This document shows, piece by piece, positions 28,901-37,055 of a stretch of 64,000 bases of DNA (position 1 is the first letter of the stretch; the number at the start of each line of letters is the position of its first letter). The notes below the pieces were generated by a model. That model saw only the letters and a program-made list of their open reading frames with translations, had not been told where the DNA came from and made no database searches. The translations under genes and the position numbers were made by a program. Location of the stretch: assembly GCA_013391845.1 (NCBI GenBank), contig CP058414.1, positions 3,210,501 to 3,274,500 on the forward strand. Direction: 5' to 3'. Source of the stretch: Pseudoalteromonas shioyasakiensis. Lineage in GTDB: Bacteria > Pseudomonadota > Gammaproteobacteria > Enterobacterales > Alteromonadaceae.

Positions 28901-29353
28901 TTATTGCTGTGCTTGCATTGCAAAATCAATTTGTTCGTAATTAAAGCCTCGATACATCAAGTAGCGTACACGTTTCGCTCTTTCTTTATGGTCGAGTTCT
29001 TTACCTGAATTTGAAAACTTCTTTAAATATGCGTCCTGCGCGAGTTCGAACCAATCGACTTCGAACTCCTCGAGCGTCTTATCTAATAATGCTCGGTCTA
29101 TCCCTTTTGCCATTGCTTCGCTCTGAATGCGTTTTGCACCATGATACTTAGCTAAATGGCGGCGTACAAACCCTTCACAGTAGCGCTGTTCGTTGATAAA
29201 GTTGTGTGACTCACACCAGTCTAACAAGCGTTCTGTGAACTCCGGCGACGCCTCTTTTTGCAGTAACTTTCGTGTTAAATCTCGACGCGAATAATCTTGT
29301 CGAGACAGTAACCAAAGTACATAATTCTTTAACTTTTGTTCTTTATCATCCAT
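28901..29353 (-). CDS. recX: RecX, regulator of RecA
   Basis: A 150-residue basic three-helix-repeat protein that caps or disassembles RecA filaments. Family motifs LSRQDYSRRDLTRKLLQK, WCESHNFINEQRYCEGFVRRH and the C-terminal RAKRVRYLMYRGFNYEQID are visible. Its start overlaps the stop of the upstream membrane-protein gene by one base (TAATG), so it is coupled to that gene rather than to recA, which is not in the window. Confidence 0.92.
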   Translation of the reverse strand: MDDKEQKLKNYVLWLLSRQDYSRRDLTRKLLQKEASPEFTERLLDWCESHNFINEQRYCEGFVRRHLAKYHGAKRIQSEAMAKGIDRALLDKTLEEFEVDWFELAQDAYLKKFSNSGKELDHKERAKRVRYLMYRGFNYEQIDFAMQAQQ

Positions 29354-30147
29354 TACGCGTCAAAGCGTCCTGATTGTGACTGTGCTTCAGGTGCTTTTGT
29401 TTGGTCATCACCTTTTGGCACAACCGGCATAAAAATAGCCTGAAAAGACACAAAGAAACTAATGTAACAAATTGGCATTAAAACCAATAGAGGAATAAAT
29501 GATAAAGGAATACAGATTACCATTAAAACGGCGCAAATTAGACCATAAACACTCAGTGGTGCCATATTATGGTAAAACACCATGAATGAGGTTTTTAAAA
29601 CCTGAAACATATTGCTTTGTTTTTGAAAGTAAACCAATGGCACTGCATAAGCAAAAGCTGTTAGATACACACAGATAGCCAATAGAAATACCGCAACTTG
29701 CCCCATTGAAATGGTTGCCAATAAATCTGTAATGTGTGTTTGGTTCTGCGGATCAAAAGTCTGGCTCGAAATAACTGCGTAGGCATCAGCAAAAATGAAA
29801 TTAGAAAGTAAGGCTAATAAAATACCTGCCGCCATCTGATACACTGCAACGCGCACTAAACCTATACGGTTTCCTTTATTACTAAACGGCTTAAAGATAT
29901 CAGCTTGGCTGATAGTCCCGCCTTGTTGTTTTGTTAATACAGCTTGATAAAAACCAGCCATCAAAAACGGGGTTACAAATGCACCAACAACTTGCAGTAA
30001 AGGTAGCAGCAATGCCAAAAAGCTAATTATCACGATTAGCAGGTGCATTAAAATAAAGGTAAACGGTTGCAGCTTAAAGATTTCCCATCCAGCTTTAAAC
30101 CATTTAACGCCTGCACCTGCTTTAAAAATACGTACTTCGATCGACAT
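29353..30147 (-). CDS. BPSS1780-type integral membrane protein
   Basis: A 264-residue protein with about six hydrophobic segments and the family opening GAGVKWFKAGWEIFKLQP. Segments include LLIVIISFLALLLPLL, VAVYQMAAGILLALL, VAVFLLAICVYLTAFAYAVP and LVLMPICYISFFVSFQAIF. The tail is short and polar. The family has no known function. It overlaps recX by one base and is transcribed toward it, taking the place that recA holds in E. coli. Confidence 0.75.
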   Translation of the reverse strand: MSIEVRIFKAGAGVKWFKAGWEIFKLQPFTFILMHLLIVIISFLALLLPLLQVVGAFVTPFLMAGFYQAVLTKQQGGTISQADIFKPFSNKGNRIGLVRVAVYQMAAGILLALLSNFIFADAYAVISSQTFDPQNQTHITDLLATISMGQVAVFLLAICVYLTAFAYAVPLVYFQKQSNMFQVLKTSFMVFYHNMAPLSVYGLICAVLMVICIPLSFIPLLVLMPICYISFFVSFQAIFMPVVPKGDDQTKAPEAQSQSGRFDA

Positions 30148-30170
30148 AGTTTCTCATTCAATAACAACAA

Positions 30171-30196
30171 AACGCACCGAGTATAACTGGGTGCGC
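30171..30196 (-). terminator. Intrinsic terminator after ribA
   Basis: On the minus strand CGCACC / GGTGCG stem then TTTT; lies between ribA and the membrane-protein gene. Confidence 0.7.
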
Positions 30197-30225
30197 TACT
30201 TGTTTATAGTCACCTATAGTGAAAA

Positions 30226-30852
30226 TTACTCAGGCTTTTTAATTTTTTTAATATCAAGCATGTGCGAGCCATGTTTGATTTTCGTTTCGAGGTAAGCTCG
30301 GTTACCTACCACACCCGCTTTGATGTGTGCATGAGTGCCAACCACCGACTCAACCTCAATGCCTGCATCACGCAGTGCTTTAAGCTTATTTGGGTTGTTT
30401 GTCATTAACTTAACGTGATTTAAGTTAAGCGCTTCTAACATTAACACTGCGTCTGAAAAGTCACGCAAATCGTCAGCAAAACCCAAGTGGTTATTCGCTT
30501 CGTAAGTATTCATGCCTTGTGACTGCAATACATACGCATCAATTTTATTGTATAAACCAATGCCACGGCCTTCTTGGCGTAAATATAATAAAATGCCACC
30601 TTGCTGGTGCATCATTTCGATACACTCATTTAATTGCTCACCACAATCACAACGAGACGAGTGAAATACATCTCCCGTTAAACATTCTGAATGCATACGA
30701 ATTAATGGTACGTCTTGCTTTGTGTCGGCTTGATTAAAAACTAAAGCAACATGCTCTTGGCCATCTTTTAAGCCACTGAAAGATACGATTTCTGCAGGGA
30801 TATCACTGTTTTTGCCAACATTCAGCTGGACTCTTGCTCTTACTTGCGCCAC
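30226..30852 (-). CDS. ribA: RibA, GTP cyclohydrolase II
   Basis: Opens GTP for riboflavin synthesis. The 208-residue enzyme has the zinc site [20 protein letters not shown] (Cys-X10-Cys-X-Cys), the catalytic stretch [14 protein letters not shown] and the C-terminal [11 protein letters not shown]. It is stand-alone, not fused to RibB. The start codon is GTG at 30852 with GGA a few bases upstream. No FMN riboswitch-like structure was recognised upstream. Confidence 0.96.
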   Translation of the reverse strand: MAQVRARVQLNVGKNSDIPAEIVSFSGLKDGQEHVALVFNQADTKQDVPLIRMHSECLTGDVFHSSRCDCGEQLNECIEMMHQQGGILLYLRQEGRGIGLYNKIDAYVLQSQGMNTYEANNHLGFADDLRDFSDAVLMLEALNLNHVKLMTNNPNKLKALRDAGIEVESVVGTHAHIKAGVVGNRAYLETKIKHGSHMLDIKKIKKPE

Positions 30853-31196
30853 GACAAATCCAAATTAAAAAATAAATGCGATACTGCAAATGTGATTACA
30901 ACAGCTTGAAGGTTGTAAGGATGCAACATACGACGAGTGATAACTAATATTGAGGCAGTTACCAGCAATTCAAGTATTATACACTCAAACCACCCCAAGA
31001 TACGAGCTTTGCGCCTCGCTTTAGTGGCGCTAATAAAGTACCTTAAAAGCTCTACCCTCTACAGCTAGGCTATTGAATTAAAAAAATTACTTAATAAACC
31101 TTTGCAGATATTCGAAAAAATAGATTAGTTTAATCTCAATAAACCGCTAAGCCTTTTTTCAAACCATTAATAAAAACAACAATAATAGGGAATATT

Positions 31197-31289
31197 ATGA
31201 AAAAAGCCTTCGTGCTAATTTGTAGCGCCCTGCGACTAAGCCTGCCAATCATCAGTTCAACGAATCATACTTCGTACCTTAAACCTTAA
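31197..31289 (+). CDS. Possible 30-residue signal-peptide-like ORF
   Basis: ATG at 31197 after AGGGA, reading MKKAFVLICSALRLSLPIIS and ten more residues. The DNA around its start is nearly the same as that around the start of the TonB-like gene at 31397 (AATAATA-GGA-TATTATGAAAAAA in both). It may be a duplicated gene-start remnant or a leader peptide. The rest of 30853-31196 shows no gene. Confidence 0.3.
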   Translation: MKKAFVLICSALRLSLPIISSTNHTSYLKP

Positions 31290-31328
31290 CAGTGACACAT
31301 CGAGTGTAATTTGCTACCTTGCACCTAA

Positions 31329-31349
31329 TGATGATAATAATTATCATCA
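31329..31349. promoter_or_regulatory. Fur box upstream of the TPR-TonB gene
   Basis: GATGATAAT-A-ATTATCATC, a perfect 9-1-9 palindrome (one further pair flanking), close to the Fur consensus of repeated GATAAT / ATTATC hexamers. It lies 48 bp before the start codon. Confidence 0.8.
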
Positions 31350-31396
31350 ACAAGTATTAATCCCCCCCTTCTCTGGGCAAAATAATAAGGACTATT

Positions 31397-32470
31397 ATGA
31401 AAAAAAGCTCACTTGCCTTATGCATTACACTACTGTTTAGCCAGCAAGGCATTGCCAATGAAACGACCACCCAAGAATTTAACGAGACCTACCGCGCTTA
31501 TGTCGCCGCTGTAGAAAATAAGCAAGACAGTAGTGAGCTTGCCAAAAAAGCGTTTGAGCTTGGTAAAGAAATTTATGGAGAAAGCGCCGACAACACCGCT
31601 AATCTTGCTATTAACTATGCAAACAGCCTTGCTGAATACAAACAAGAACAACGCTTTGAGTTATATCGTACAGCCTACGAAATACTAGAACAAAACCATG
31701 GCAAGCTAAGTGTACAAGTGTATGACTCATTAATCGGCATGGCAGAATCAACTCCCTCAGCAAAGCGTGCTGATACATATCTTGATGATGTCATTGCTAT
31801 TGCTGAAAAACAAAACTCAGCCAAGCTTGTTGCAGATGCAAAAATGACCGCCGCTCGTATCCTCGCTTACAAAGGTAGTGGCGAGCGCTATTACACAGCA
31901 AAGGAATATCTTGAAGAAGCCGATAAGTACTACCAAGAAAACTTACCAAATAACGCAGTTGATCGGATCAGTGCAGACTTTTTAGTTGCCGCATTTGCAG
32001 AAAATCAACGTAAATACAGCACCGCCATTGAACGTTTAAATCACGTAGTTAGTGTATTTGATCAAGAGTTAGACTTTGATCATCAAACCGAATTAAACGC
32101 CCATTCAAAGCTAGTTCACTTATACGAAAAAACAGGTAAAAGCGACGAAGCAACTAAACATTGCTTAGCGATAGCGAAAATGGTGCCATGGAAAGAGAGC
32201 CAAGAACAAGAACCATTATACCGCGTGCATCCTAAATATCCAAAATCAAAAGTTCAACGTATGGAAGATGGCAGTGTCGTAATGGAGTTTGAAGTAACCC
32301 CGTCTGGCTTTGTAGACAACATAACTGTGGTAGGTTCTGAGGGTGGCTCTGCATTTGAAAGAGAAGCGATTAAAGCAGTAAAACAATGGCGTTATGCCCC
32401 TAAGTTTGAAAACGGTCAAGCGATTGCTGCGACTTCTCGGGTGCAATTAGACTTTAAAATCAACAACTAA
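31397..32470 (+). CDS. Exported TPR-like protein with TonB C-terminal domain
   Basis: A 357-residue protein. A signal peptide (MKKSSLALCITLLFSQQGIA) is followed by about 230 residues of helical repeats of tetratricopeptide character. The C-terminal TonB domain (about 270-357) has YRVHPKYPKSKVQRMEDG, VEFEVTPSGF-like and AVKQWRYAPKFENG segments. It lacks the proline-rich span and uncleaved anchor of true TonB. The Fur box and AAGGA site upstream suggest iron-repressed expression. It may interact with TonB-dependent receptors from the periplasm (inference). A terminator follows at once. Confidence 0.8.
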   Translation: MKKSSLALCITLLFSQQGIANETTTQEFNETYRAYVAAVENKQDSSELAKKAFELGKEIYGESADNTANLAINYANSLAEYKQEQRFELYRTAYEILEQNHGKLSVQVYDSLIGMAESTPSAKRADTYLDDVIAIAEKQNSAKLVADAKMTAARILAYKGSGERYYTAKEYLEEADKYYQENLPNNAVDRISADFLVAAFAENQRKYSTAIERLNHVVSVFDQELDFDHQTELNAHSKLVHLYEKTGKSDEATKHCLAIAKMVPWKESQEQEPLYRVHPKYPKSKVQRMEDGSVVMEFEVTPSGFVDNITVVGSEGGSAFEREAIKAVKQWRYAPKFENGQAIAATSRVQLDFKINN

Positions 32471-32474
32471 ATAA

Positions 32475-32499
32475 CAGGGTCGCAGTGCGACCCTTTTTT
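32475..32499 (+). terminator. Intrinsic terminator after the TPR-TonB gene
   Basis: GGGTCGC / GCGACCC stem with a three-base loop, then six T. The MITE-like repeat begins right after it. Confidence 0.85.
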
Positions 32500-32661
32500 A
32501 TACCAATTCGCTTTATTAAGTGATCTATTTTGAGGCAAGAAAACCTCGTTGATAGCAAGGCAAAAATTTCGTTATTTAGTTGTTCTAAATCAGAAATTTT
32601 TAACGTAGATAGCGACAGGTTTAATCCCTCAAAATGATTAAGTATTATTGCGGATTGGTAT
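32500..32661. repeat. MITE-like element with terminal inverted repeats
   Basis: A 162-bp non-coding element bounded by ATACCAATTCGC and GCGGATTGGTAT, 12-bp inverted ends with one mismatch. The interior is AT-rich with partial internal symmetry (TTTTGAGGCAAGAAAACCTC; CAGAAATTTTTAACG). It is wedged between a terminator and the phosphatase gene, and its last base is part of the phosphatase stop codon. Confidence 0.75.
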
Positions 32662-33110
32662 CATAGCTTTTTAAGCAGGTTATCGGCTGCGTCCTCAATT
32701 AAATCGAGTACTTTTTCAAAGCCTTGATCGCCACCATAATAGGGATCGGGGATTTCGCTCTCTCCTGCATCACCATGACTTAAAAACAGCGACAACTTAT
32801 ATTCTAAGTGCTCTGGGCACATGGCATGTAAATCAGCAAGATTTTGCTTGTCGGCTGCGAGAATTAAGTCAAACTCATGAAAATCAGCTTGAGCCACTGG
32901 TCGCGAATAAATCCCTTTAAAACTATAACCGCGCTTTTCAGCTGCTGCTTTTGAGCGTGAATCTGGAGGATTACCTTGGTGGTAACCAGTGGTGCCAGCA
33001 GAATCAACTTTGACATTGACACCCAGCGCCTTAGCACGACTTCTAAGTACCGCTTCAGCAGTAGGTGAACGGCAAATGTTGCCTAAGCAAACAATCAAAA
33101 TCTTTTTCAT
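32661..33110 (-). CDS. Low-molecular-weight protein-tyrosine phosphatase
   Basis: A 149-residue cytosolic phosphatase. The N-terminal P-loop CLGNICRSPTAEA gives the C-X5-R catalytic motif, and the C-terminal acid loop is IPDPYYGG. It could act on a tyrosine kinase, but none, nor any capsule cluster, is nearby. It starts 9 nt after the DUF3087 gene. The TGA stop overlaps the outer end of the MITE-like element, so the original 3' end may have been replaced. Confidence 0.93.
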   Translation of the reverse strand: MKKILIVCLGNICRSPTAEAVLRSRAKALGVNVKVDSAGTTGYHQGNPPDSRSKAAAEKRGYSFKGIYSRPVAQADFHEFDLILAADKQNLADLHAMCPEHLEYKLSLFLSHGDAGESEIPDPYYGGDQGFEKVLDLIEDAADNLLKKL

Positions 33111-33119
33111 TATTCGTCC

Positions 33120-33626
33120 TTAAAATTGCTTTAAGATTGACTCATCATAACGTTCTGCATCAAGAGTAAGATTGTATTTATCTGCAACATTATCAAGCTC
33201 TGCCTGCTTAATTGCCAGCTCATCCATGGTAATGGTGTTGTCATCGAGCTGCCATAACAAACGCGAACCAGCATAGCTGTATTGAATTGCTAATAAAGCA
33301 TCTGCATTGCCTTCACGCCCTGCTGCTTTTAACTTAGGCATTTTACGGGTGATTTTATTAAGGGCTTTTTTAAGCTCCCACACATACACTATTTCAGTCA
33401 TGTAATCATGATTGCGGTATTTATTAAGCACAAAGCCCACCAGCAAACTACACACAACAACACCTAATAGGTTCCAATGAAAATGACTACCGCTTGAGTC
33501 AGGGAATAACGCAATTAGCGTTTGTGAAATAGCTAAACTGCCAATGGCTAAAGCAATTACACAGGCAATAATCACTTGGTTTAAATGTTTACGGTAACGT
33601 GCTTTGTCTATTTGAATAAGTTTCAT
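33120..33626 (-). CDS. DUF3087 membrane protein
   Basis: A 168-residue protein with two membrane segments (about 17-40 and 50-66; HLNQVIIACVIALAIGSLA and HWNLLGVVVCSLLVGFVLN) and a soluble C-terminal half. The half has the family pattern YMTEIVYVWELKKALNKITR and LLAIQYSYAGSRLLWQLDDN. Function unknown. Probably cotranscribed with the phosphatase gene, and divergent from tonB. Confidence 0.8.
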   Translation of the reverse strand: MKLIQIDKARYRKHLNQVIIACVIALAIGSLAISQTLIALFPDSSGSHFHWNLLGVVVCSLLVGFVLNKYRNHDYMTEIVYVWELKKALNKITRKMPKLKAAGREGNADALLAIQYSYAGSRLLWQLDDNTITMDELAIKQAELDNVADKYNLTLDAERYDESILKQF

Positions 33627-33669
33627 AACAACCTAAAAAGTCACACTAAAATTAGTGAAGAAATAAAAA

Positions 33670-33684
33670 GTGAAAAAATTTCAC
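33670..33684. promoter_or_regulatory. Inverted repeat between the DUF3087 gene and tonB
   Basis: GTGAAA-AAA-TTTCAC lies in the divergent promoter region, 44 bp from the DUF3087 start and 60 bp from the tonB start. The binding factor is unknown. Confidence 0.35.
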
Positions 33685-33743
33685 CCCTTTTTTATTTGCC
33701 AGCCGTTTTAGCTATGAAAGCAATTATCCAAAGAGGAACGGCT

Positions 33744-34391
33744 ATGCATACTTTACCACTAAACTCAGCAAGCTTGAATAACAGCAAGGCGGCTTTAAAG
33801 ACAACCGCAGCAATTATTGGCGGCGGTGTCATGACCTTTGCAGCATTTGCATTTATGCAGTACTTAATTTCTGCTGAGCAAAGAGCCGATGTAAAAACAG
33901 GCCCAGATATCACGGTTGAAATTTATGAAGTACCCAAAGACTCAAAAGTACAAGTAAAGCAAACACTGCCGCCACCACCAACTGCAAAAATGCCACCAAA
34001 AACGCCACCACGCCCAGCGATTGATAACCCTGATACAGTTGTGGTAGCAGATTTAACACCAACGATGACATTCGATAACATTGGCGACACGCTAAGCAAA
34101 AGCATTAATCAACCAACGGGAGATGCAACGCCAATTGTGCGCATAAACCCTAAGTACCCACCAGTAGCAGCTCGTGATGGCATTGAAGGCTGGGTGCAAA
34201 TTAGCTTTAGCATTTCACCGACTGGTGAAGTGATTGACCCTGTTATTATTGATGCTGAGCCTAAGCGAGTATTTGACCGTGAAGCAATTCGCGCTATTAA
34301 ACGTTGGAAATATCGCCCTAAAGTTGTTGAAGGTGTGGCACAATTACAAGCAAACCAAAGTGTTCAACTTGATTTTAAAATAGATGGATAA
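33744..34391 (+). CDS. tonB: TonB, energy transducer
   Basis: A 215-residue inner-membrane protein that passes proton-motive energy to outer-membrane receptors. One N-terminal membrane anchor lies near residues 25-46 (IIGGGVMTFAAFAFMQYLI), followed by a proline-rich span (LPPPPTAKMPPKTPPRP). The C-terminal TonB domain has IVRINPKYPPVAARDGIEG, VQISFSISPTGEV and AIRAIKRWKYRPKVVEG. The start at 33744 has AGAGGA 6-9 nt upstream; an earlier in-frame ATG at 33714 and the open frame back to 33585 are rejected. ExbB/ExbD are not in the window. Six nt separate it from the sigma-factor gene. Confidence 0.93.
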   Translation: MHTLPLNSASLNNSKAALKTTAAIIGGGVMTFAAFAFMQYLISAEQRADVKTGPDITVEIYEVPKDSKVQVKQTLPPPPTAKMPPKTPPRPAIDNPDTVVVADLTPTMTFDNIGDTLSKSINQPTGDATPIVRINPKYPPVAARDGIEGWVQISFSISPTGEVIDPVIIDAEPKRVFDREAIRAIKRWKYRPKVVEGVAQLQANQSVQLDFKIDG

Positions 34392-34397
34392 CTGCCT

Positions 34398-34949
34398 ATG
34401 CTAATGAGCATCAAGACATGGTTATTTGACAAGCCAAACACAGATTGTTTGGCGCAGTATGCCAAAACGGGCGACAACCGTTACCTTAACCAACTCGTTG
34501 CTCAATACGGGAACGATCTTTATCACTACCTAGTCACTCAGAGTGATAAAGATCTGGCCCTTGATATATGCCAGCAAACCTGGTTAAAAGTCATTGATAA
34601 ACGCGACTTTTACAATGATCAGAACAACCCAAAAGCGTGGCTTTTCCGGTTAGCACGTAATTTATTAATTGATGAATTTCGTAAGCAACAAAAGTTCGTT
34701 GAGTTAGAAGACAACCAACTCTTTACTGAATCTCAGGATACAAGTTATCACTACGACTACGAAGCCTTTGATAAAGCACTTATGGGGCTTAGCTTTGTAC
34801 AACGTGAAGCGCTGACCTTACAACAAGAAGGCTTTAGCCTCGAAGATATTGTTGCTATCACACAAAGTAACCCAGAGACCATTAAAACTCGGCTGCGATA
34901 TGCCCGTCAAAACCTGAAACAACAACTAGGAGGCCATCATGAAGCGTAA
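34398..34949 (+). CDS. ECF-type RNA polymerase sigma factor
   Basis: A 183-residue sigma-70-family protein. Region 2 is near 30-95 (LVAQYGNDLYHYLV, DICQQTWLKVID, NPKAWLFRLARNLLIDEFRK) and region 4 near 125-175 (LSFVQREALTLQQEGFSLED, SNPETIKTRLRYARQNLK). It has no sensor domain. It overlaps the next gene by 11 nt; that gene has the layout of an anti-sigma factor. Downstream of tonB, so it may control envelope or iron-uptake genes (inference). A second ATG at 34404 is also possible. Confidence 0.88.
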   Translation: MLMSIKTWLFDKPNTDCLAQYAKTGDNRYLNQLVAQYGNDLYHYLVTQSDKDLALDICQQTWLKVIDKRDFYNDQNNPKAWLFRLARNLLIDEFRKQQKFVELEDNQLFTESQDTSYHYDYEAFDKALMGLSFVQREALTLQQEGFSLEDIVAITQSNPETIKTRLRYARQNLKQQLGGHHEA

Positions 34950-35538
34950 CGACGAGCAATTCGATGCTGATTTAAAAGCACATTTTCAAAAGCGTAAAGC
35001 ACAGCACAGCTTAAGCAGCGACGAGCTTTCAAAAATGTCAAAGCCACAGTCAGCCACACCAACACCACAGCGCTTTTTAGGCCTACAAATGACCGGAGTT
35101 TTTGCTGCTTTAGCCATTCTTGGTTTTGTCATGCTGCAATACAACAACCGTGAGTTAACCGATGTTTATGCGGTAGATTTATCAGATTATCAATGGCTTG
35201 AGGTACACGAACTCGACGCCAAAGGCAGCTATGTGAGCAACCTTAAACAACAAAAACAAAACCTAGATACTAACTACCAACAAGCACTTGCAAATCACCA
35301 AGCCCGCACCAGCTTCACAGGGCGTTTAGTAAGCTTTGATAACGACTGGTATATCGCCGACTGCGAGCAAAATGTCCTTGTACAAATAAAACAATCACTC
35401 CTTAAAGAGCTACAAAAACACGGCACCCTCGATACCCACATTCACCAAGGTGATCTACTGGCTCTAGACCAAAACAAACAAGGCCAAATCATCGCACTCA
35501 AACAGTTAACCCATGAGGCGGAAAAGTGTAAAGCTTAA
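34939..35538 (+). CDS. Putative membrane anti-sigma factor
   Basis: A 199-residue protein with a charged N-terminal cytoplasmic region of about 48 residues and a single membrane helix (about 50-66; MTGVFAALAILGFVMLQY). A periplasmic domain of about 130 residues with two cysteines follows (IADCEQNV, EAEKCKA). No zinc-binding HxxxCxxC motif is present. The role is inferred from the 11-nt overlap with the ECF sigma gene and from topology. A GGAGG ribosome site lies just before the start. Confidence 0.6.
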   Translation: MKRNDEQFDADLKAHFQKRKAQHSLSSDELSKMSKPQSATPTPQRFLGLQMTGVFAALAILGFVMLQYNNRELTDVYAVDLSDYQWLEVHELDAKGSYVSNLKQQKQNLDTNYQQALANHQARTSFTGRLVSFDNDWYIADCEQNVLVQIKQSLLKELQKHGTLDTHIHQGDLLALDQNKQGQIIALKQLTHEAEKCKA

Positions 35539-35860
35539 AAGCAGCGGTCAGCTCTCAGCCGTCAGCTATCAGATTTAAAACAAGTTAGCGAGTTACAAGG
35601 GAAAGAGTAAAGGAGTACCGTAGGCGTGAAATTTATTTCGCGCGATGGTTCAACGAGCCATCAGCTTTCAGCCGTCAGCTCTCAGATTTAAAACAAGTTA
35701 GCGGGCTACAAGAGTAAAGTCGCAAGTTTTTAAGTAGCAGCGGGTTTACCCCGCGTAGCGATGGTTCAACGAGCCATCAGCTTTCAGACTGACGGCTAAA
35801 CCTCCGCTCTTTACCTCGCTTTTCCTACCAATAATCGCACATTGCTCTAATGTTAATAAC
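35539..35860. repeat. Dispersed-repeat mosaic B
   Basis: About 320 bp without a gene. It is made of the same modules as mosaic A in opposite orientation: CAGCCGTCAGCTATCAGATT, AAACAAGTTAGCGAGTTACA, GCGTGAAATTTATTTCGCGC and GCGGGTTTACCCCGCGTAG. A 24-bp module (GATGGTTCAACGAGCCATCA plus four bases) occurs twice here, near 35644 and 35760, and once more in mosaic C. Confidence 0.85.
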
Positions 35861-35918
35861 ACTTTAATGCTGAACCAGCTAGGCTAGTAACATCGTGTTT
35901 AAATATTATGGAGTTACC

Positions 35919-37055
35919 ATGAAAAGGTCTTTGTTTAACAGTTTAATCATCGCCTCAATTAGCTTGTCGAGTTTGCAAGCCTGTGCCCAGCCGGAGCAAA
36001 AAATTCCTCTGGATGCTAGCGCTAATAACTACAAACTAGAATTAGTAAGCGAAGGAATTCAAATACCTTGGGGTATGGCTTGGCTTAACGAGCGCGACTT
36101 ACTCGTTACCGACAGACGTGGTGAGCTTAGGTTAATTCGTGATGGCAAACTCGTTGAGCAAACAGTTAAAGGAACACCTAAAGTACATGATGAAGGTCAA
36201 GGGGGCTTATTAGACATAGAGCTTGATCCGAACTTTACCGAAAATGGCTGGATTTACTTTTCGTACTCGGGCTATGAAGGCGATGGTAAGGGTTACAATA
36301 CCTCGATTATGCGCGCCCGCTTTAAAGATATGACGCTCGTCGATCAGCAATTATTGTTTGATGGCGAGCCAAATATTAAAACAACAAAACACTATGGTTC
36401 GCGTATTGAGTTCGACAAAGAAGGTTACTTGTACTTCTCTATTGGCGACCGTGGCAAAAGAGACGTTCACCCACAAAGCCTTGACTATGATGCAGGCAAA
36501 ATTCACCGTATCAATAGCGATGGTTCTATCCCTAAATCAAACCCGTTTTATAACCATAAAACAACTCACAAAAGCATTTATTCATATGGACACCGTAACC
36601 CTCAAGGTATGGCAATGCACCCTGAAACGGGGGTTATATGGAGTCATGAACATGGCCCTCGTGGCGGCGATGAAATCAATATAGTTAAAGCAGGTGCAAA
36701 CTATGGTTGGCCTGAGATCACTTATGGGATCAACTACGTTGGTACAAAAATTACCGACGAAACCAGTCGCGATGGAATGGAACAACCTGATTGGTATTGG
36801 GTGCCTTCAATTGCCCCATCAGGCATGGAGTTTATCACCAGTGATAAATACCCACAGTGGCAAGGTCAAATTGCCGTAGGCTCGATGAAGTTTGGTCATC
36901 TTGTTTTGGTGAAACTTGATGGTGACAAAGTAATAGGCCACAGCAAGGTATTTGAAGGTGTAGGTCGTGTGCGCAGCCTTGCCACCCATCCTAATGGTGA
37001 TTTATATCTTGGTGTTGATGGTGTGGGTGTTTATAAGGTTGTACCGAAAATATAG
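35919..37055 (+). CDS. PQQ-dependent aldose sugar dehydrogenase-like lipoprotein
   Basis: A 378-residue exported six-bladed propeller protein of the soluble aldose sugar dehydrogenase (YliI) type. The signal peptide ends in a good lipobox, LQAC (Cys at about 23). Family motifs include IPWGMAWLNERDLLVTDR, VHDEGQGGLLDIELDP, YGSRIEFDKEGYLYFSIGDR, GHRNPQGMA and EHGPRGGDEINI. It should oxidise sugars in the periplasm if PQQ is present; no pqq genes are seen. The start at 35919 has GGAG upstream. The gene is bracketed by dispersed repeats B and C. Confidence 0.88.
   Translation: MKRSLFNSLIIASISLSSLQACAQPEQKIPLDASANNYKLELVSEGIQIPWGMAWLNERDLLVTDRRGELRLIRDGKLVEQTVKGTPKVHDEGQGGLLDIELDPNFTENGWIYFSYSGYEGDGKGYNTSIMRARFKDMTLVDQQLLFDGEPNIKTTKHYGSRIEFDKEGYLYFSIGDRGKRDVHPQSLDYDAGKIHRINSDGSIPKSNPFYNHKTTHKSIYSYGHRNPQGMAMHPETGVIWSHEHGPRGGDEINIVKAGANYGWPEITYGINYVGTKITDETSRDGMEQPDWYWVPSIAPSGMEFITSDKYPQWQGQIAVGSMKFGHLVLVKLDGDKVIGHSKVFEGVGRVRSLATHPNGDLYLGVDGVGVYKVVPKI

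Noticed and set aside
33585-33743. Long N-terminal extension of TonB
   Set aside because: The frame is open but runs back through the divergent promoter into the DUF3087 gene; the start at 33744 has a good ribosome site and a normal TonB anchor.
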